46,731 nt of DNA from Flavipsychrobacter sp. (GCA_016786665.1 JAEUVZ010000013.1:1-46731), one strand, 5' to 3'. Positions 19,176 through 27,972 are shown, numbered from the stretch's first letter. Program-made: numbers and translations. Notes: generated from the sequence alone by a model not told the origin.

Positions 19176-20447
19176 ATGTTCCCCCTTGCCGCACCACAGG
19201 TACACGAAGCGCTCTCCCACCCGCTGGCGGTATTCCTGCTCCAGCTCATTACTATTATAGTAGCCGCACAGCTCTGCGGATGGGCCATGCGCCGTATCGG
19301 CCAGCCGGCCGTTATGGGAGAGATACTGGCGGGCATACTGCTGGGGCCATCGTTCGTGGGGGCGCTGTTTCCCGCCTTCAACGCCTTTGTGTTTCCACCC
19401 GCTTCCCTGCACCACCTGCAGATGCTGAGCCAGGTAGGCCTCGTGCTTTTTATGTTCGTAATAGGCATGGAGCTGGACCTCAGCATTATCCGCAAGAAGG
19501 CCCGCTCAGCCATGCTCATCAGCAACATCAGTATTGTGGTGCCCTATGCACTGGGCGTGTTGCTCTCCTTTGTATTGTATGAGCGTTATTGCCCGCCGGG
19601 CATACCGTTTCACGCCTTTGCATTGTTCATCGGCATCGCGCTCAGCATTACCGCCTTTCCCGTGCTGGCGCGCATCATCCGGGAGCGGGGCCTCGCGCAG
19701 ACCCGCATGGGCAGCATCGCTATCATCAGCGCCGCCTGGGGCGATATAGCCGGCTGGTGCATACTGGCGGTGGTTATCGCCATAGTAAAGGCGAGCTCGG
19801 TCAGCTCTTCGGTAGTTACCCTCGGGCTGGCGGCGGCCTACGTGCTGGTAATGCTGCTGGTCGTGCGCCCTTTCCTTAAAAAACTCTCTACCGAAAAAAC
19901 GAACGACCGCCAGGTGAAACGCTCCACCATAGCACTGATATTCGTGGTGCTGCTGGCCAGCGCTTACGGCGCGGAAGTGGCGGGCATACATGCGTTGTTC
20001 GGCGCCTTCATGGCAGGTGTTATCATGCCGCTGGAGTGGAACTTCCGGCACCTTATCATCAGCAAGATAGAAGATGTGGCCCTGGTAATGCTGCTGCCCA
20101 TTTTCTTCATCTTCACCGGGCTGCGCACGCAGATAGGCCTGCTCAGCAATCCCTCGCTTTGGGCGGTATGCCTGCTCATTACACTGGTGGCCATAGCCGG
20201 TAAACTGGGTGGCAGCGCGCTGGCCGCACGCATAGCGGGAGAAAGCGCCCACGACAGCCTGGCCATAGGCGCACTGATGAACACGCGCGGACTGATGGAA
20301 CTCATCATCCTCAACATCGGGCTCGACCTCGGCATCCTCTCGCAGGAGATATTTGCCATGATGGTGATCATGGCGCTGGTCACCACCTTTATGACCAGTC
20401 CCCTCCTTTCCCTTCTGGAGCGGGTGTACGGAAAGGCGAAAGAGTAG
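19176..20447 (+). CDS. CPA2-type cation:proton antiporter
   Basis: A 423-residue polytopic membrane protein of the monovalent cation:proton antiporter-2 (KefB/NapA-like) family, with about 12 membrane helices and no C-terminal TrkA-N domain. Signatures include GQPAVMGEILAGILLGPS in an early helix, FMFVIGMELD, ALSITAFPVLARIIRE, then SAAWGDIAGW where many relatives carry a DD or ND pair, IHALFGAFMAGVIMP, and NTRGLMELIILNIG near the end. The single Asp (GD) suggests changed coupling or ion choice compared with the electrogenic DD type; this is inference. It probably exchanges Na+ or K+ for H+ at the inner membrane. The start is fixed by the promoter box just upstream. Confidence 0.9.
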   Translation: MFPLAAPQVHEALSHPLAVFLLQLITIIVAAQLCGWAMRRIGQPAVMGEILAGILLGPSFVGALFPAFNAFVFPPASLHHLQMLSQVGLVLFMFVIGMELDLSIIRKKARSAMLISNISIVVPYALGVLLSFVLYERYCPPGIPFHAFALFIGIALSITAFPVLARIIRERGLAQTRMGSIAIISAAWGDIAGWCILAVVIAIVKASSVSSSVVTLGLAAAYVLVMLLVVRPFLKKLSTEKTNDRQVKRSTIALIFVVLLASAYGAEVAGIHALFGAFMAGVIMPLEWNFRHLIISKIEDVALVMLLPIFFIFTGLRTQIGLLSNPSLWAVCLLITLVAIAGKLGGSALAARIAGESAHDSLAIGALMNTRGLMELIILNIGLDLGILSQEIFAMMVIMALVTTFMTSPLLSLLERVYGKAKE

Positions 20448-20466
20448 CTGACGGAGTGAAAGAGCG

Positions 20467-21234
20467 TTAGTTGCCCCGGTAGCGTATCCGCTTACCTTTG
20501 CGGTCCAGGTTCAGCAAATAATAGCAGAGCCGCACATCTATATAAGAGGGATGTACATATACCCGGTTGCTGAAAAGCTGGCTGGCCGTACCACTGGCAT
20601 AGGTAGCGGTAGACGTGTACGGCCCGGTCGCCTGCAGCGGCAGATGAAACGTAGCGCCGTAGTCTACCAGGCCTGCATTTTTCAATACCGCTTTTATTTT
20701 AAAACCCACAATGGCCACCGCCAAGCCTTGTGTTTTACGGCCCTTGTAGCCACCTTCTACTGATAACGACTGAGAACCCGAAGCAGACACGGTAGTAGAG
20801 ATACCCTGCTCTTGCAGGAACCACTCAGCCGCGCCGCCAGCTACCGCGTACACATCGTACACACTTGTTTTGTCGTGGCGGTGCAGGCGATAGTTCACTA
20901 ACAGAGGAAATTCATAACCAATGCCGGGTACGGTGACCCGGTAATAACCGGAGCCCCCCGACACATTCTGCGCGCGCTGGTACATACTTACCGATTTACC
21001 CACACAGTTGGCGGCCAGTTCTATGCTCATAGCCGGTAATTGCAGCTCTGCATTGGCCCCCACGTTATACCCCAGCCGGAAAGGCCCGGCGTGCAACCCT
21101 TCCGCGCGCTGAGAGCGGCTGCTGACGATGGGCGAAGTAAAAGCGGGATTGGCATGTATGCCCAGGTTCAGTTCCTGTCCGGCGGCCCGGCCCAGAAAGG
21201 CAAATAACAACACTACAAATCCTCCGCGCTTCAT
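20467..21234 (-). CDS. Predicted outer-membrane beta-barrel-like protein
   Basis: A 255-residue protein with a signal peptide (MKRGGFVVLLFAFLGRAAG, then QELNLG) and alternating hydrophobic strands typical of Bacteroidota outer-membrane barrels (PorT-like): GYNVGANAELQLP, GIGYEFPLLVNYRL, VDYGATFHLPL, YIDVRLCYYLL. The last strand is followed by a basic tail (LDRKGKRIRYRGN) instead of ending in an aromatic residue. No specific function can be read. It converges with the antiporter gene (stops 20 bases apart) and is divergent from the ChaN-like gene, sharing a 77-base intergenic region. Confidence 0.75.
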   Translation of the reverse strand: MKRGGFVVLLFAFLGRAAGQELNLGIHANPAFTSPIVSSRSQRAEGLHAGPFRLGYNVGANAELQLPAMSIELAANCVGKSVSMYQRAQNVSGGSGYYRVTVPGIGYEFPLLVNYRLHRHDKTSVYDVYAVAGGAAEWFLQEQGISTTVSASGSQSLSVEGGYKGRKTQGLAVAIVGFKIKAVLKNAGLVDYGATFHLPLQATGPYTSTATYASGTASQLFSNRVYVHPSYIDVRLCYYLLNLDRKGKRIRYRGN

Positions 21235-21299
21235 ACGTTCGCTCTTTAACGCTTAAAGTACGCCTTTTAGTACCCCCTCATCCATTCCCATATTATCAA

Positions 21300-21307
21300 T
21301 ACATTTG
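21300..21307 (+). promoter_or_regulatory. TAnnTTTG promoter box 4 bases before the ChaN start
   Basis: An exact TACATTTG match ends 4 bases before the ATG at 21312. As at 19163, the message would start at the initiation codon, leaving no room for a Shine-Dalgarno sequence. Confidence 0.6.
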
Positions 21308-21311
21308 CCGG

Positions 21312-22199
21312 ATGAGAATACTGGCGGCAATAGCGCTGGCGTGCCTCTCCCTCTATGCGGAAGCGCAGGCGCCTTACAAGATATACGATGTAAAGAACAA
21401 GAAAGAGCTCACCGAAAGCGACGATATAGTAAAGGCTATGAGCAAAGCTGACATCCTCTTCTTTGGGGAGGAACACGACGACTCCATAGGCCATATGCTG
21501 GAAGCGGAACTGCTGCGCGGGCTGCACCAGGCATATGGGGAGAACGTGGTGCTGAGCATGGAAATGTTTGAGGCCGACGTGCAGCAGGTAGTGAACGAAT
21601 ACCTGGACGGGCTGATATCGGAAAAGAACTTCGTGAAAGAAGCCCGCACCTGGAAGAACTACACCGACTACAAGCCCCTGGTGGAATATGCCAAAAACAA
21701 CCACATAACCCTGGTGGCCGCCAATACGCCCCCACGCTATGTGAATGCCGTAACCCGCGGCGGGCTTTCCGTGCTCCAGAAGTTTGGCACCGACTCCCGC
21801 CACTGGCTGCCCCCCCTGCCGGTAGATACCGCCACCGGAAAGTACTATGAAAAGTTCCTGGAAATAATGGGCGGCCACGGCAACATGCCCGGCATGCACA
21901 TATACCAATCGCAAAACCTGTGGGATGCCACCATGGCGTGGAATGTGTACCAGGCCGCCAAAAAAGCCGGCAGAAAGGTGTTTCACCTGAACGGCCGTTT
22001 CCACAGCGATGAAAAAATGGGCATTATAGCGCAGCTGGACAAATATGCCGCAAAAGACAGCAAGGCGCTGCGCATACTGAATATATCCTGCTTCTACGCC
22101 GATGATTTCGCCCGCCCTGACTGGAACAAATACGCACCGCTGGGCGACTACATTATTGTGACCCAAAACCCGGAAAAAGATAAAGAGGCTAAGAAATAA
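21312..22199 (+). CDS. ChaN family (heme-binding type) exported protein
   Basis: A 295-residue protein with a signal peptide (MRILAAIALACLSLYAEA) and a ChaN/DUF399 domain. Visible signatures are ILFFGEEHDDSIGH (about 48-61), VVLSMEMFEADVQ, LVAANTPPRYVN, the region MHIYQSQNLWDATMAWN, and HLNGRFHSDEKMGI. ChaN from Campylobacter binds cofacial hemes and takes part in iron uptake; the conserved histidines here would suit heme binding. There is no lipobox cysteine, so it is probably soluble periplasmic rather than a lipoprotein. An outer-membrane protein gene follows 86 bases downstream; the pair could serve heme or iron handling, but this is inference. Confidence 0.87.
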   Translation: MRILAAIALACLSLYAEAQAPYKIYDVKNKKELTESDDIVKAMSKADILFFGEEHDDSIGHMLEAELLRGLHQAYGENVVLSMEMFEADVQQVVNEYLDGLISEKNFVKEARTWKNYTDYKPLVEYAKNNHITLVAANTPPRYVNAVTRGGLSVLQKFGTDSRHWLPPLPVDTATGKYYEKFLEIMGGHGNMPGMHIYQSQNLWDATMAWNVYQAAKKAGRKVFHLNGRFHSDEKMGIIAQLDKYAAKDSKALRILNISCFYADDFARPDWNKYAPLGDYIIVTQNPEKDKEAKK

Positions 22200-22285
22200 C
22201 CCTGGCATACCGCCACCGCCCGATACTATTTGCCCGGCTGACGGCGTTATAGGGGCAATTACTCGTTTTACCCTAACTTAACAGC

Positions 22286-22999
22286 ATGAAACAACTCCTA
22301 CTGGCATTGTTCACCTTCAGCGCTTCCGTTGCCGCCGCGCAGGATGTATATGTATTGGGCGGCTTTGTGACCAATACCCCCACCCTGCGGTTCAACACCA
22401 ACAGTAACGGGCTGACGGGCGATGTGAACGGCGCTACCCGGCTGAACAAAATAAGCGAACGCGGCTATGCCGCGGGCCTGGGCATGATGCTGAAAACCAA
22501 ACCCACCGCCACCTTCGGCGCGCGGATAGAAACGAATTTTGAACACTATACCACTACCGTAGACCGCACCGTAACGCGGCAGGTTGTCCCCTTCGCGCCG
22601 CAGGAGACGCTTACCGAAGTGCAGGGCTACCCCTCCAACTACCTGCGCCTGTCGGCCAGCATTACCTATGCACGGGTGCATGTACAGAAACTCAACTTCC
22701 AGGCCGACCTGGGCTATAGCCAGGTGCTGACCATCAACGGGTGGAACACTATTACCCCTTACTCCAACGTAGTGGTATCGGGCGGACTGGGCTACCGGGG
22801 CATACTGCTGAAGGCCGGTAGTGAAATAGGCCTGAATAATATGCTTCGCGGCGCAGGGTCTTATAAGGGCTACGCCAAACGCTACTTTGTAGGGCTCAAC
22901 ATTTACCCGCGCACGTTGTTCGCCAGGAAGAAGAAAGAAGACAAACCCGGCGACACCACCGACATCTACGACAGGCTGGACACTAAAGAGCCGGATTAA
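22286..22999 (+). CDS. Predicted outer-membrane beta-barrel-like protein
   Basis: A 237-residue protein with a signal peptide (MKQLLLALFTFSASVAAA, then QDVYVLGG). It has repeated amphipathic strands (YLRLSASITYARVHV, NFQADLGYSQVLTING, VVVSGGLGYRGILLKAGSEIG), and a strand ending RYFVGLNIYPRTLF precedes a charged tail (KKKEDKPGD). This fits a small outer-membrane barrel of about 8-10 strands. I cannot assign it to a named family. It follows the ChaN-like gene on the same strand and ends 8 bases before the convergent methyltransferase gene. Confidence 0.75.
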   Translation: MKQLLLALFTFSASVAAAQDVYVLGGFVTNTPTLRFNTNSNGLTGDVNGATRLNKISERGYAAGLGMMLKTKPTATFGARIETNFEHYTTTVDRTVTRQVVPFAPQETLTEVQGYPSNYLRLSASITYARVHVQKLNFQADLGYSQVLTINGWNTITPYSNVVVSGGLGYRGILLKAGSEIGLNNMLRGAGSYKGYAKRYFVGLNIYPRTLFARKKKEDKPGDTTDIYDRLDTKEPD

Positions 23000-23007
23000 A
23001 GGTAGCG

Positions 23008-23664
23008 CTAGCGCTTCACCGCCACTACTACCAGGTTCTCCACCGGAATGCGCTCGCCGTTCACTTCATAGTCGGGCTCACGGTGCTCGTGGGTATGTTC
23101 CACGTCGAAACCATTCGCGGCCAGCAAGTCGCGGACATCCTCCGCTGAGTATAGCCGGAACCCATACTTCGTGAATGGGTAATGCACCATCCGGCGCTCC
23201 GGGCGAATAGCTATATACAGCCGCCCTCCGGGCTTCAGCACGCGGCGGAATTCTGAAAGCACCTTTTCGCGGTCGTCCCAGAAGTATAGGGTATTTACGG
23301 TGAGTATTTTATGGAAAAGCTCATTATCCAGCGGCAGCGATTCGGCCGATGCATGCACGAAAACAGCTTTGCCCTTGTGTATCCAGTCGGCGTTCCATTC
23401 CTCGGCCGCCAGCACCATTTCCGCAGAGAAGTCGGCTCCCGTGTAGTGTATGCTGTCATCGGCCTGCAAAATGTCTTTTACAAAATATCCGTTACCCATT
23501 CCTACCTCCAGGATGTTATCCCCCGGCGATGCGCTGAGCACACGCAGGGCGTCCTCGTTCATGCGGGCATTGCCCTTGTTCATAAATCCGGCGATAGCTA
23601 TCGCGCCCTCGCCATGGGGCTGCCGTAGCTGGGATGCGGTCTCGCGGAGTTGTTCTTCTGTCAT
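23008..23664 (-). CDS. Class I SAM-dependent methyltransferase
   Basis: A 218-residue protein with a classical methyltransferase domain: motif I ILEVGMGNGYFVKDI (about 53-67), the acidic residue after strand 2 in GADFSAEMV, motif II SLPLDNELFHKILTVNTLYFW, and motif III VLKPGGRLYIAI. The order and sequence resemble Methyltransferase_11 (UbiE/COQ5-like) enzymes acting on small molecules; the substrate cannot be read. No signal peptide. A TATATTTA box lies 4 bases before the ATG, another possibly leaderless start. The adjacent minus-strand gene at 23686 is 21 bases upstream, so the two may instead form one transcript. Confidence 0.87.
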   Translation of the reverse strand: MTEEQLRETASQLRQPHGEGAIAIAGFMNKGNARMNEDALRVLSASPGDNILEVGMGNGYFVKDILQADDSIHYTGADFSAEMVLAAEEWNADWIHKGKAVFVHASAESLPLDNELFHKILTVNTLYFWDDREKVLSEFRRVLKPGGRLYIAIRPERRMVHYPFTKYGFRLYSAEDVRDLLAANGFDVEHTHEHREPDYEVNGERIPVENLVVVAVKR

Positions 23665-23685
23665 GGTATAAATATAGCCAATGTT

Positions 23686-24144
23686 CTACAACCAATGGCG
23701 GGTAAGCCACTTCATGGCAAGAAGGAAAAACGGCAACAAGCGCAGCAACAGCCGCAACCCGACAGGCTCCCTGCACACTGCAAATATTATAGAGACAATA
23801 GTTAGCGGAACAACAAGGCTTATACTTACGAAACGCAGCAAAGCAGCGCCCGGCCAATGCTGTATAGTAAACAAGATGGCCCACACAGAGCAGGCTATGC
23901 CAAATCCGGTTAAAATAGCGAGAATAATACGGTAGGCCGGAATTCCGTTATATGCTTGTGCCGAAAACAGTTTCGTCAGGGGAATGTTGTTGAATACCGC
24001 AAACCCGAAAAGCGTGTACAACACCAGCAATAATAGGGCGGAAAGGAAACCCAGCGTCGCGCCACCGGGCACATTGAAGTTGGCAAGTATGATACCGGCA
24101 ATGAATAGGATTACCAGGATGGATTCTAATTTCTTCATTAGCAT
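23686..24144 (-). CDS. Small polytopic membrane protein with GldL-like motif
   Basis: A 152-residue, almost wholly hydrophobic protein with four to five membrane helices and basic loops. The segment FTIQHWPGAALL after a hydrophobic helix closely matches the first helical hairpin of GldL, the T9SS motor protein (FKIQHWPGA in GldL). A similar NVPGGATLGF occurs in the first hairpin, as if the unit were duplicated. The long cytoplasmic coiled part of GldL is absent, so this is not GldL itself but a GldL-N-related small protein. A second ATG lies at 24138. It could be co-transcribed with the methyltransferase 21 bases downstream. Its function is unknown. Confidence 0.72.
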   Translation of the reverse strand: MLMKKLESILVILFIAGIILANFNVPGGATLGFLSALLLLVLYTLFGFAVFNNIPLTKLFSAQAYNGIPAYRIILAILTGFGIACSVWAILFTIQHWPGAALLRFVSISLVVPLTIVSIIFAVCREPVGLRLLLRLLPFFLLAMKWLTRHWL

Positions 24145-24245
24145 GAAAGTAATAAACTAAAATTCAACTACCAGAACGCATACTGCAAGCCCCCGCCCAA
24201 TCCGCTGAATTTCTCTTATATTCGTAACCATTGAATTACCTGATT

Positions 24246-24947
24246 ATGAAAAGGATATACCTGTTGGCTGCGTTTTGCCTGCCCATGGCGGCCGGTGCCA
24301 ACGAAAGCGCCCTGGAAATACTCGCCCGGATAGTGACGGCCTTTAAAGCGCACGAAAGCCTCAGCTACACCGCTACGCTGCATTGGAAACCCGCCACCAG
24401 CAACGACACCCTGGCACCTGTAACCGCTACGGTACACCTGCTGCGCGACAGCCGCGATACGCTCTGGGGTGGCTATTACTGGATAGGCAAAGACACGAGA
24501 TACAACTCCTATGGATTTTACGACTGCGAGCACCGCTATATAGTCTTAGAGCGCATCCGCCTGGCGTACAAGGAAGAACCTACGTCCGTCTTCGGCCTGT
24601 ACCATCTTTACAATGGCTTTATGCCCGTGCCGTTTCTGAAGGTGCAGGACCTGGAAAAAGAATTCGCCACATCTACCGCCACACGCCTGCCCGATACTGT
24701 AGTAGGCGGAGTGGCCTGCCTGGCAGTGCGCTACACCCTGCAGGATTACTACGGCCCCAGGGAAGTGCAACTCTATGTATCGGCCAAAGACCACCTGCCC
24801 GTACTGCGGAAGGAATGGTGGACTTACGACCCCGGCAAAATTCAGTACAGCGAGTTCCGCTTCCTGGCGATGGAATTTGATAAAGTCACCCGCGAACAAT
24901 TCTCCCCGGCGCAAATACCGGGTGACTATAAAATTGAAGCCAGGTAA
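24246..24947 (+). CDS. Exported LolA-like-fold protein, first of a tandem pair
   Basis: A 233-residue protein. ATG 24246 is chosen over a TTG at 24231 because the signal peptide (MKRIYLLAAFCLPMAAGANE) starts there. The body resembles the N-terminal LolA-like domain found in Bacteroidota outer-membrane lipoprotein-sorting and TlpA-associated proteins: HESLSYTATLHW, then VTATVHLLRD, YNSYGFYDCEHRYIVLE, LPDTVVGGVACLAVRYTL, VQLYVSAKDHLPVL. No thioredoxin domain follows. It is a paralogue of the next gene (ESFSYEAHYQ, YETYSFYNRQHRYVVL, FVPVLHT in the same order). A TATATTCG box lies about 20 bases upstream. Its function is unknown. Confidence 0.78.
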   Translation: MKRIYLLAAFCLPMAAGANESALEILARIVTAFKAHESLSYTATLHWKPATSNDTLAPVTATVHLLRDSRDTLWGGYYWIGKDTRYNSYGFYDCEHRYIVLERIRLAYKEEPTSVFGLYHLYNGFMPVPFLKVQDLEKEFATSTATRLPDTVVGGVACLAVRYTLQDYYGPREVQLYVSAKDHLPVLRKEWWTYDPGKIQYSEFRFLAMEFDKVTREQFSPAQIPGDYKIEAR

Positions 24948-24986
24948 AACCAATGTTACTCCCCATCCCAAAAACCAATATACCAT

Positions 24987-25754
24987 ATGCGATATACAGC
25001 CATGCTGTTACTGATGTGCCTGCCTTTACTGGCCCCGGCGCAGGAAACAGCCACCGAGATACTGAATAAAATGCTGGAAACCCTGCGGCAGCAGGAAAGC
25101 TTTAGCTACGAGGCACACTACCAGCTAAACGCCCATACACCCGGCGCCCAAAAAGTGAGCGGCCTGGTGCACCTCTACCGCGATGATACCGAGCCTGTGC
25201 TGGGCGGGATGGCCTGGCTCAGCGAGGGCGTGAAATACGAAACATACTCCTTTTACAACCGCCAGCACCGCTATGTGGTACTGAAAGCTATCCGCAAAGT
25301 GTGGAAAGAGCGCATGCCTGCGGGCGGGGCTATGGGACTATCGTCCCTGGCCGATAACCTGCTGGAGGTCCCTTTCCTGAAACTGAACCAATGGAAGGAA
25401 CAGTGGAACAAACTATCGTGGAGCCGCCAGACTGATACAACCATTAGCGGCACGCCCTGCTACACGCTCACCGGCAGCCATGCAGATGTACGGGAAAACT
25501 GGTACATCTCCCGCAGCGGTTTTGTGCCGGTACTGCACACTACTACCCAACAGCGGGGCGGCCAAACCGAACATACTTCCCTGCTGCTGCGCAATCACCA
25601 GCTGGGCAAAACGGATATGGAAACCTTCAACCCCGCCACGGCGATCCCCGAAGGATACACTATAGAATCGCGCGACCGCGAAGTGCCCAAAGGCGTGCAG
25701 CCTGAAGTCCGCCCCCGCGACCAATGGCCGTTACCGGGGAACAGGGGGCGGTAA
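24987..25754 (+). CDS. Exported LolA-like-fold protein, second of a tandem pair
   Basis: A 255-residue protein with a signal peptide (MRYTAMLLLMCLPLLAPAQ). It matches the upstream gene segment by segment: ATEILNKMLETLRQQESFSYEA, LVHLYRDD, YETYSFYNRQHRYVVLKAI, VPFLKLN, DTTISGTPCYTL, WYISRSGFVPVL, and the ending IPEGYTIESR (IPGDYKIEAR in the other). The extra C-terminal tail is Pro/Arg-rich and probably disordered. The 39-base spacing and same strand indicate one operon. This looks like a tandem duplication that has diverged widely. Confidence 0.78.
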   Translation: MRYTAMLLLMCLPLLAPAQETATEILNKMLETLRQQESFSYEAHYQLNAHTPGAQKVSGLVHLYRDDTEPVLGGMAWLSEGVKYETYSFYNRQHRYVVLKAIRKVWKERMPAGGAMGLSSLADNLLEVPFLKLNQWKEQWNKLSWSRQTDTTISGTPCYTLTGSHADVRENWYISRSGFVPVLHTTTQQRGGQTEHTSLLLRNHQLGKTDMETFNPATAIPEGYTIESRDREVPKGVQPEVRPRDQWPLPGNRGR

Positions 25755-25818
25755 CCCCGCCTACCCTTTCTTTGGTCTCCATTCATTATCTTCGCCCTTC
25801 CAAAGAAAAATTTAGCAC

Positions 25819-27102
25819 ATGACCAGAGATACCGCCATATTCGGATTGATTAATGAAGAACTGGAACGCCAGCGCAGGGGATTGGAACTGATCGCCTCCG
25901 AGAACTTTACCAGCATGCAGGTAATGCAGGCGATGGGCAGCGTGATGACCAATAAGTACGCTGAAGGCTATCCCGGCCGCCGCTACTATGGTGGTTGCGA
26001 GGTAGTGGATAAAAGCGAACAACTGGCCATAGACCGTGCTAAGGAAATATTTGGCGTAAGCTATGCCAACGTGCAGCCGCACAGCGGCGCCCAGGCTAAT
26101 GCCGCCGTAATGCTGGCCTGCCTGAAACCGGGCGATACCATACTGGGCCTGGACCTGAGCATGGGCGGGCACCTCACCCACGGCTCGCCGGTGAACTTCA
26201 GCGGTAAGCTGTACAATGCCGTACACTATGGGGTAAAGCAAGATACCGGCCTGCTGGACTACGACATGATGGAAGCCCAGGCCCAAACACACAAACCTAA
26301 AATGATCATCTGCGGGGCCAGCGCCTATAGCCGCGACTGGGACTACGCCCGCATCCGCCAGATAGCCGACAGCGTGGGCGCGCTGGTACTGGCCGATATA
26401 TCGCACCCCGCAGGCCTTATAGCCCGCCAGCTGCTCAGCAGCCCGTTCGAGCATTGCCACATTGTAACCTCTACCACGCACAAAACCCTCCGTGGTCCCC
26501 GCGGCGGCGTGATACTGATGAAGCACGACTTTGAGAACCCCTGGGGACTCACCGGCCCTAAAGGCGAAATACGCATGATGAGCGCGCTGATAGACCTGGC
26601 CGTATTCCCCGGCACACAGGGAGGGCCGCTGGAGCACGTCATTGCCGCCAAGGCCGTGGCCTTCCACGAAATATTGCAGGATGAGTTCCTTACCTACGGC
26701 AAGCAGGTAATAGCCAATGCGCAGGCGCTGGCCCGTGCCTTCGCCTTTAAAGGATACCACATCGTTTCCGGCGGCACCGATAACCACCTGCTGCTGATAG
26801 ACCTGCGCAACAAAGGCATCAGCGGTAAAAAAGCCGAAAACACACTGGTAGAAGCCGACATTACCCTGAACAAAAACATGGTTCCCTTCGACGACAAGTC
26901 TCCCTTTGTTACTTCCGGCATCCGGGTGGGCGTACCCGCTGTTACTACCCGCGGCCTGAAAGAGGAACATATGGCACAGATAGTAGACTGGCTGGACAAG
27001 GTATTGATGTCTCCCGACGACAAGGCGGTAATCAGCACCGTAAAAGGAGAAGTGAACGAGTTTATGGAAGCGTTCCCACTCTACCCGGGCTGGACGATAT
27101 AA
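25819..27102 (+). CDS. glyA: Serine hydroxymethyltransferase
   Basis: A 427-residue protein of the usual length. It converts serine and tetrahydrofolate to glycine and 5,10-methylene-tetrahydrofolate using PLP, and feeds one-carbon units to purine, thymidylate and methionine synthesis. Seen: the N-terminal [46 protein letters not shown] with the PLP-contacting Asp and His, the PLP lysine K222 in [14 protein letters not shown], and [11 protein letters not shown]. Nothing is missing. It has its own TATCTTCG box at 25787-25794, so it is probably transcribed apart from the preceding pair. The next gene starts only 37 bases downstream but is unrelated in function. Confidence 0.98.
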   Translation: MTRDTAIFGLINEELERQRRGLELIASENFTSMQVMQAMGSVMTNKYAEGYPGRRYYGGCEVVDKSEQLAIDRAKEIFGVSYANVQPHSGAQANAAVMLACLKPGDTILGLDLSMGGHLTHGSPVNFSGKLYNAVHYGVKQDTGLLDYDMMEAQAQTHKPKMIICGASAYSRDWDYARIRQIADSVGALVLADISHPAGLIARQLLSSPFEHCHIVTSTTHKTLRGPRGGVILMKHDFENPWGLTGPKGEIRMMSALIDLAVFPGTQGGPLEHVIAAKAVAFHEILQDEFLTYGKQVIANAQALARAFAFKGYHIVSGGTDNHLLLIDLRNKGISGKKAENTLVEADITLNKNMVPFDDKSPFVTSGIRVGVPAVTTRGLKEEHMAQIVDWLDKVLMSPDDKAVISTVKGEVNEFMEAFPLYPGWTI

Positions 27103-27139
27103 TTCGTTTTTTTCGCAATATTGATGTAGCTTCAGTAAT

Positions 27140-27508
27140 ATGAAAAAGCTGTTCTCCATCCTTATGGTTTGCATCTCAATGCACTCGTTCGCTCAAACGA
27201 GCACTCAGCCTGCATCGAAAACGGCACCGGTGGCTACTACAATAAATAATTTGCTGAGCAGTTCTACACTGCCCATACACAATGGTCAGTACGAGGTTAC
27301 CGGGTTCGAAATATCCATATTGCCAACCAGGGGTGACCTGATAGGGCCATTCAAAATACGGGGTAAGGAATTGGATGCCCGTGCCAAGGAAGCCTTATCA
27401 TCGCAGAAGGGCAAAAGCGGTAAAATATTCATTGACGCGATATATGCGAAAAACGGCAATGACCCTGAACGAATGTTGCCTTCGGTACTCTTTAAGTACA
27501 CCAATTAA
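27140..27508 (+). CDS. Small exported GldM C-terminal-domain-like protein
   Basis: A 122-residue protein with a signal peptide (MKKLFSILMVCISMHSFA, then QTSTQ). The mature part is one small beta domain: YEVTGFEISILPTRGDLIGP, KELDARAKEAL, then GKIFIDAIYAKNGNDP and MLPSVLFKY. That ending follows the pattern of the GldM fourth/C-terminal domain (an Ile/Phe-rich strand, DNIYAxGPDG, RxLPSIxFK), the periplasmic end of the T9SS motor shaft. Here it stands alone, with no membrane helix or other GldM domains. The next gene is a paralogue. A role in binding T9SS or envelope partners is inference. It ends before a clear terminator at 27545. Confidence 0.75.
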   Translation: MKKLFSILMVCISMHSFAQTSTQPASKTAPVATTINNLLSSSTLPIHNGQYEVTGFEISILPTRGDLIGPFKIRGKELDARAKEALSSQKGKSGKIFIDAIYAKNGNDPERMLPSVLFKYTN

Positions 27509-27544
27509 TGGCGACATAAATAAAATTCGTATCTTTAATTTCAG

Positions 27545-27572
27545 CCCCGCTAATGCGGGGTTGTTTCTTTCC
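27545..27572 (+). terminator. Intrinsic terminator after the first GldM-C-like gene
   Basis: The stem CCCCGC/GCGGGG with loop TAAT is followed by TTGTTTCTTT. It falls 37 bases after the stop codon at 27508 and before the ATG of the second copy at 27631. Confidence 0.75.
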
Positions 27573-27630
27573 CCATAACAACCAGCAGCAAGAAAGGCTG
27601 CTGTTACACAAATCCATAAAACGACTATTT

Positions 27631-27972
27631 ATGCTGCGCGTACTGTTGGTGTTATGCTCCCTTTCATTACTTGTATCAACAGCCAGGGGCGAAGGCCGCG
27701 ACCCGCTTCCCGTATTTGGTACAATAAGGCCCGACACCACCCAACCCTCCTGGGAGATGCCCCCTACTACCATCGTTAACATCCTCTCCGACCCCGAACT
27801 GCACATCGTTTATCAAGATTGCACGGTCCTGTCCTACGAAGTAAGCATACGGCCCGCCAATGGAGACATTATAGGGCCATTTAAAGTCAGGGGCAGCAAG
27901 CTGGATGAAGCCCTTATAGAGCTGATTAAAAAACAGGCTGGTAAAAAAGGACAACTATTTTTGATACCGTGA
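27631..27972 (+). CDS. Second GldM C-terminal-domain-like protein, apparently frameshifted near its end
   Basis: A 113-residue frame. ATG 27631 is chosen because the signal peptide (MLRVLLVLCSLSLLVSTARG) begins there; an earlier in-frame start lies inside the terminator. It parallels the upstream paralogue through YEVSIRPANGDIIGPFKVRGSKLDEALIELI and GKKGQLF, then stops at IP. Reading -1 at the T5 run (27957-27962) continues for 25 codons as FFDTVMIF, ARKLPSLTLTYTR and stops at 28035-28037, restoring the same ending as the paralogue (LPSVLFKYTN). The full gene is therefore probably 27631-28037 with a real mutation, a sequencing error or a programmed slip. A TATCTTTA box is near 27529. Confidence 0.7.
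   Translation: MLRVLLVLCSLSLLVSTARGEGRDPLPVFGTIRPDTTQPSWEMPPTTIVNILSDPELHIVYQDCTVLSYEVSIRPANGDIIGPFKVRGSKLDEALIELIKKQAGKKGQLFLIP

Noticed and set aside
25786-27174. A 462-residue frame on the minus strand
   Set aside because: It is antisense to glyA, which is fully supported by its motifs. The same applies to the 412-residue minus frame across the glutamate dehydrogenase gene at 44766-46004.
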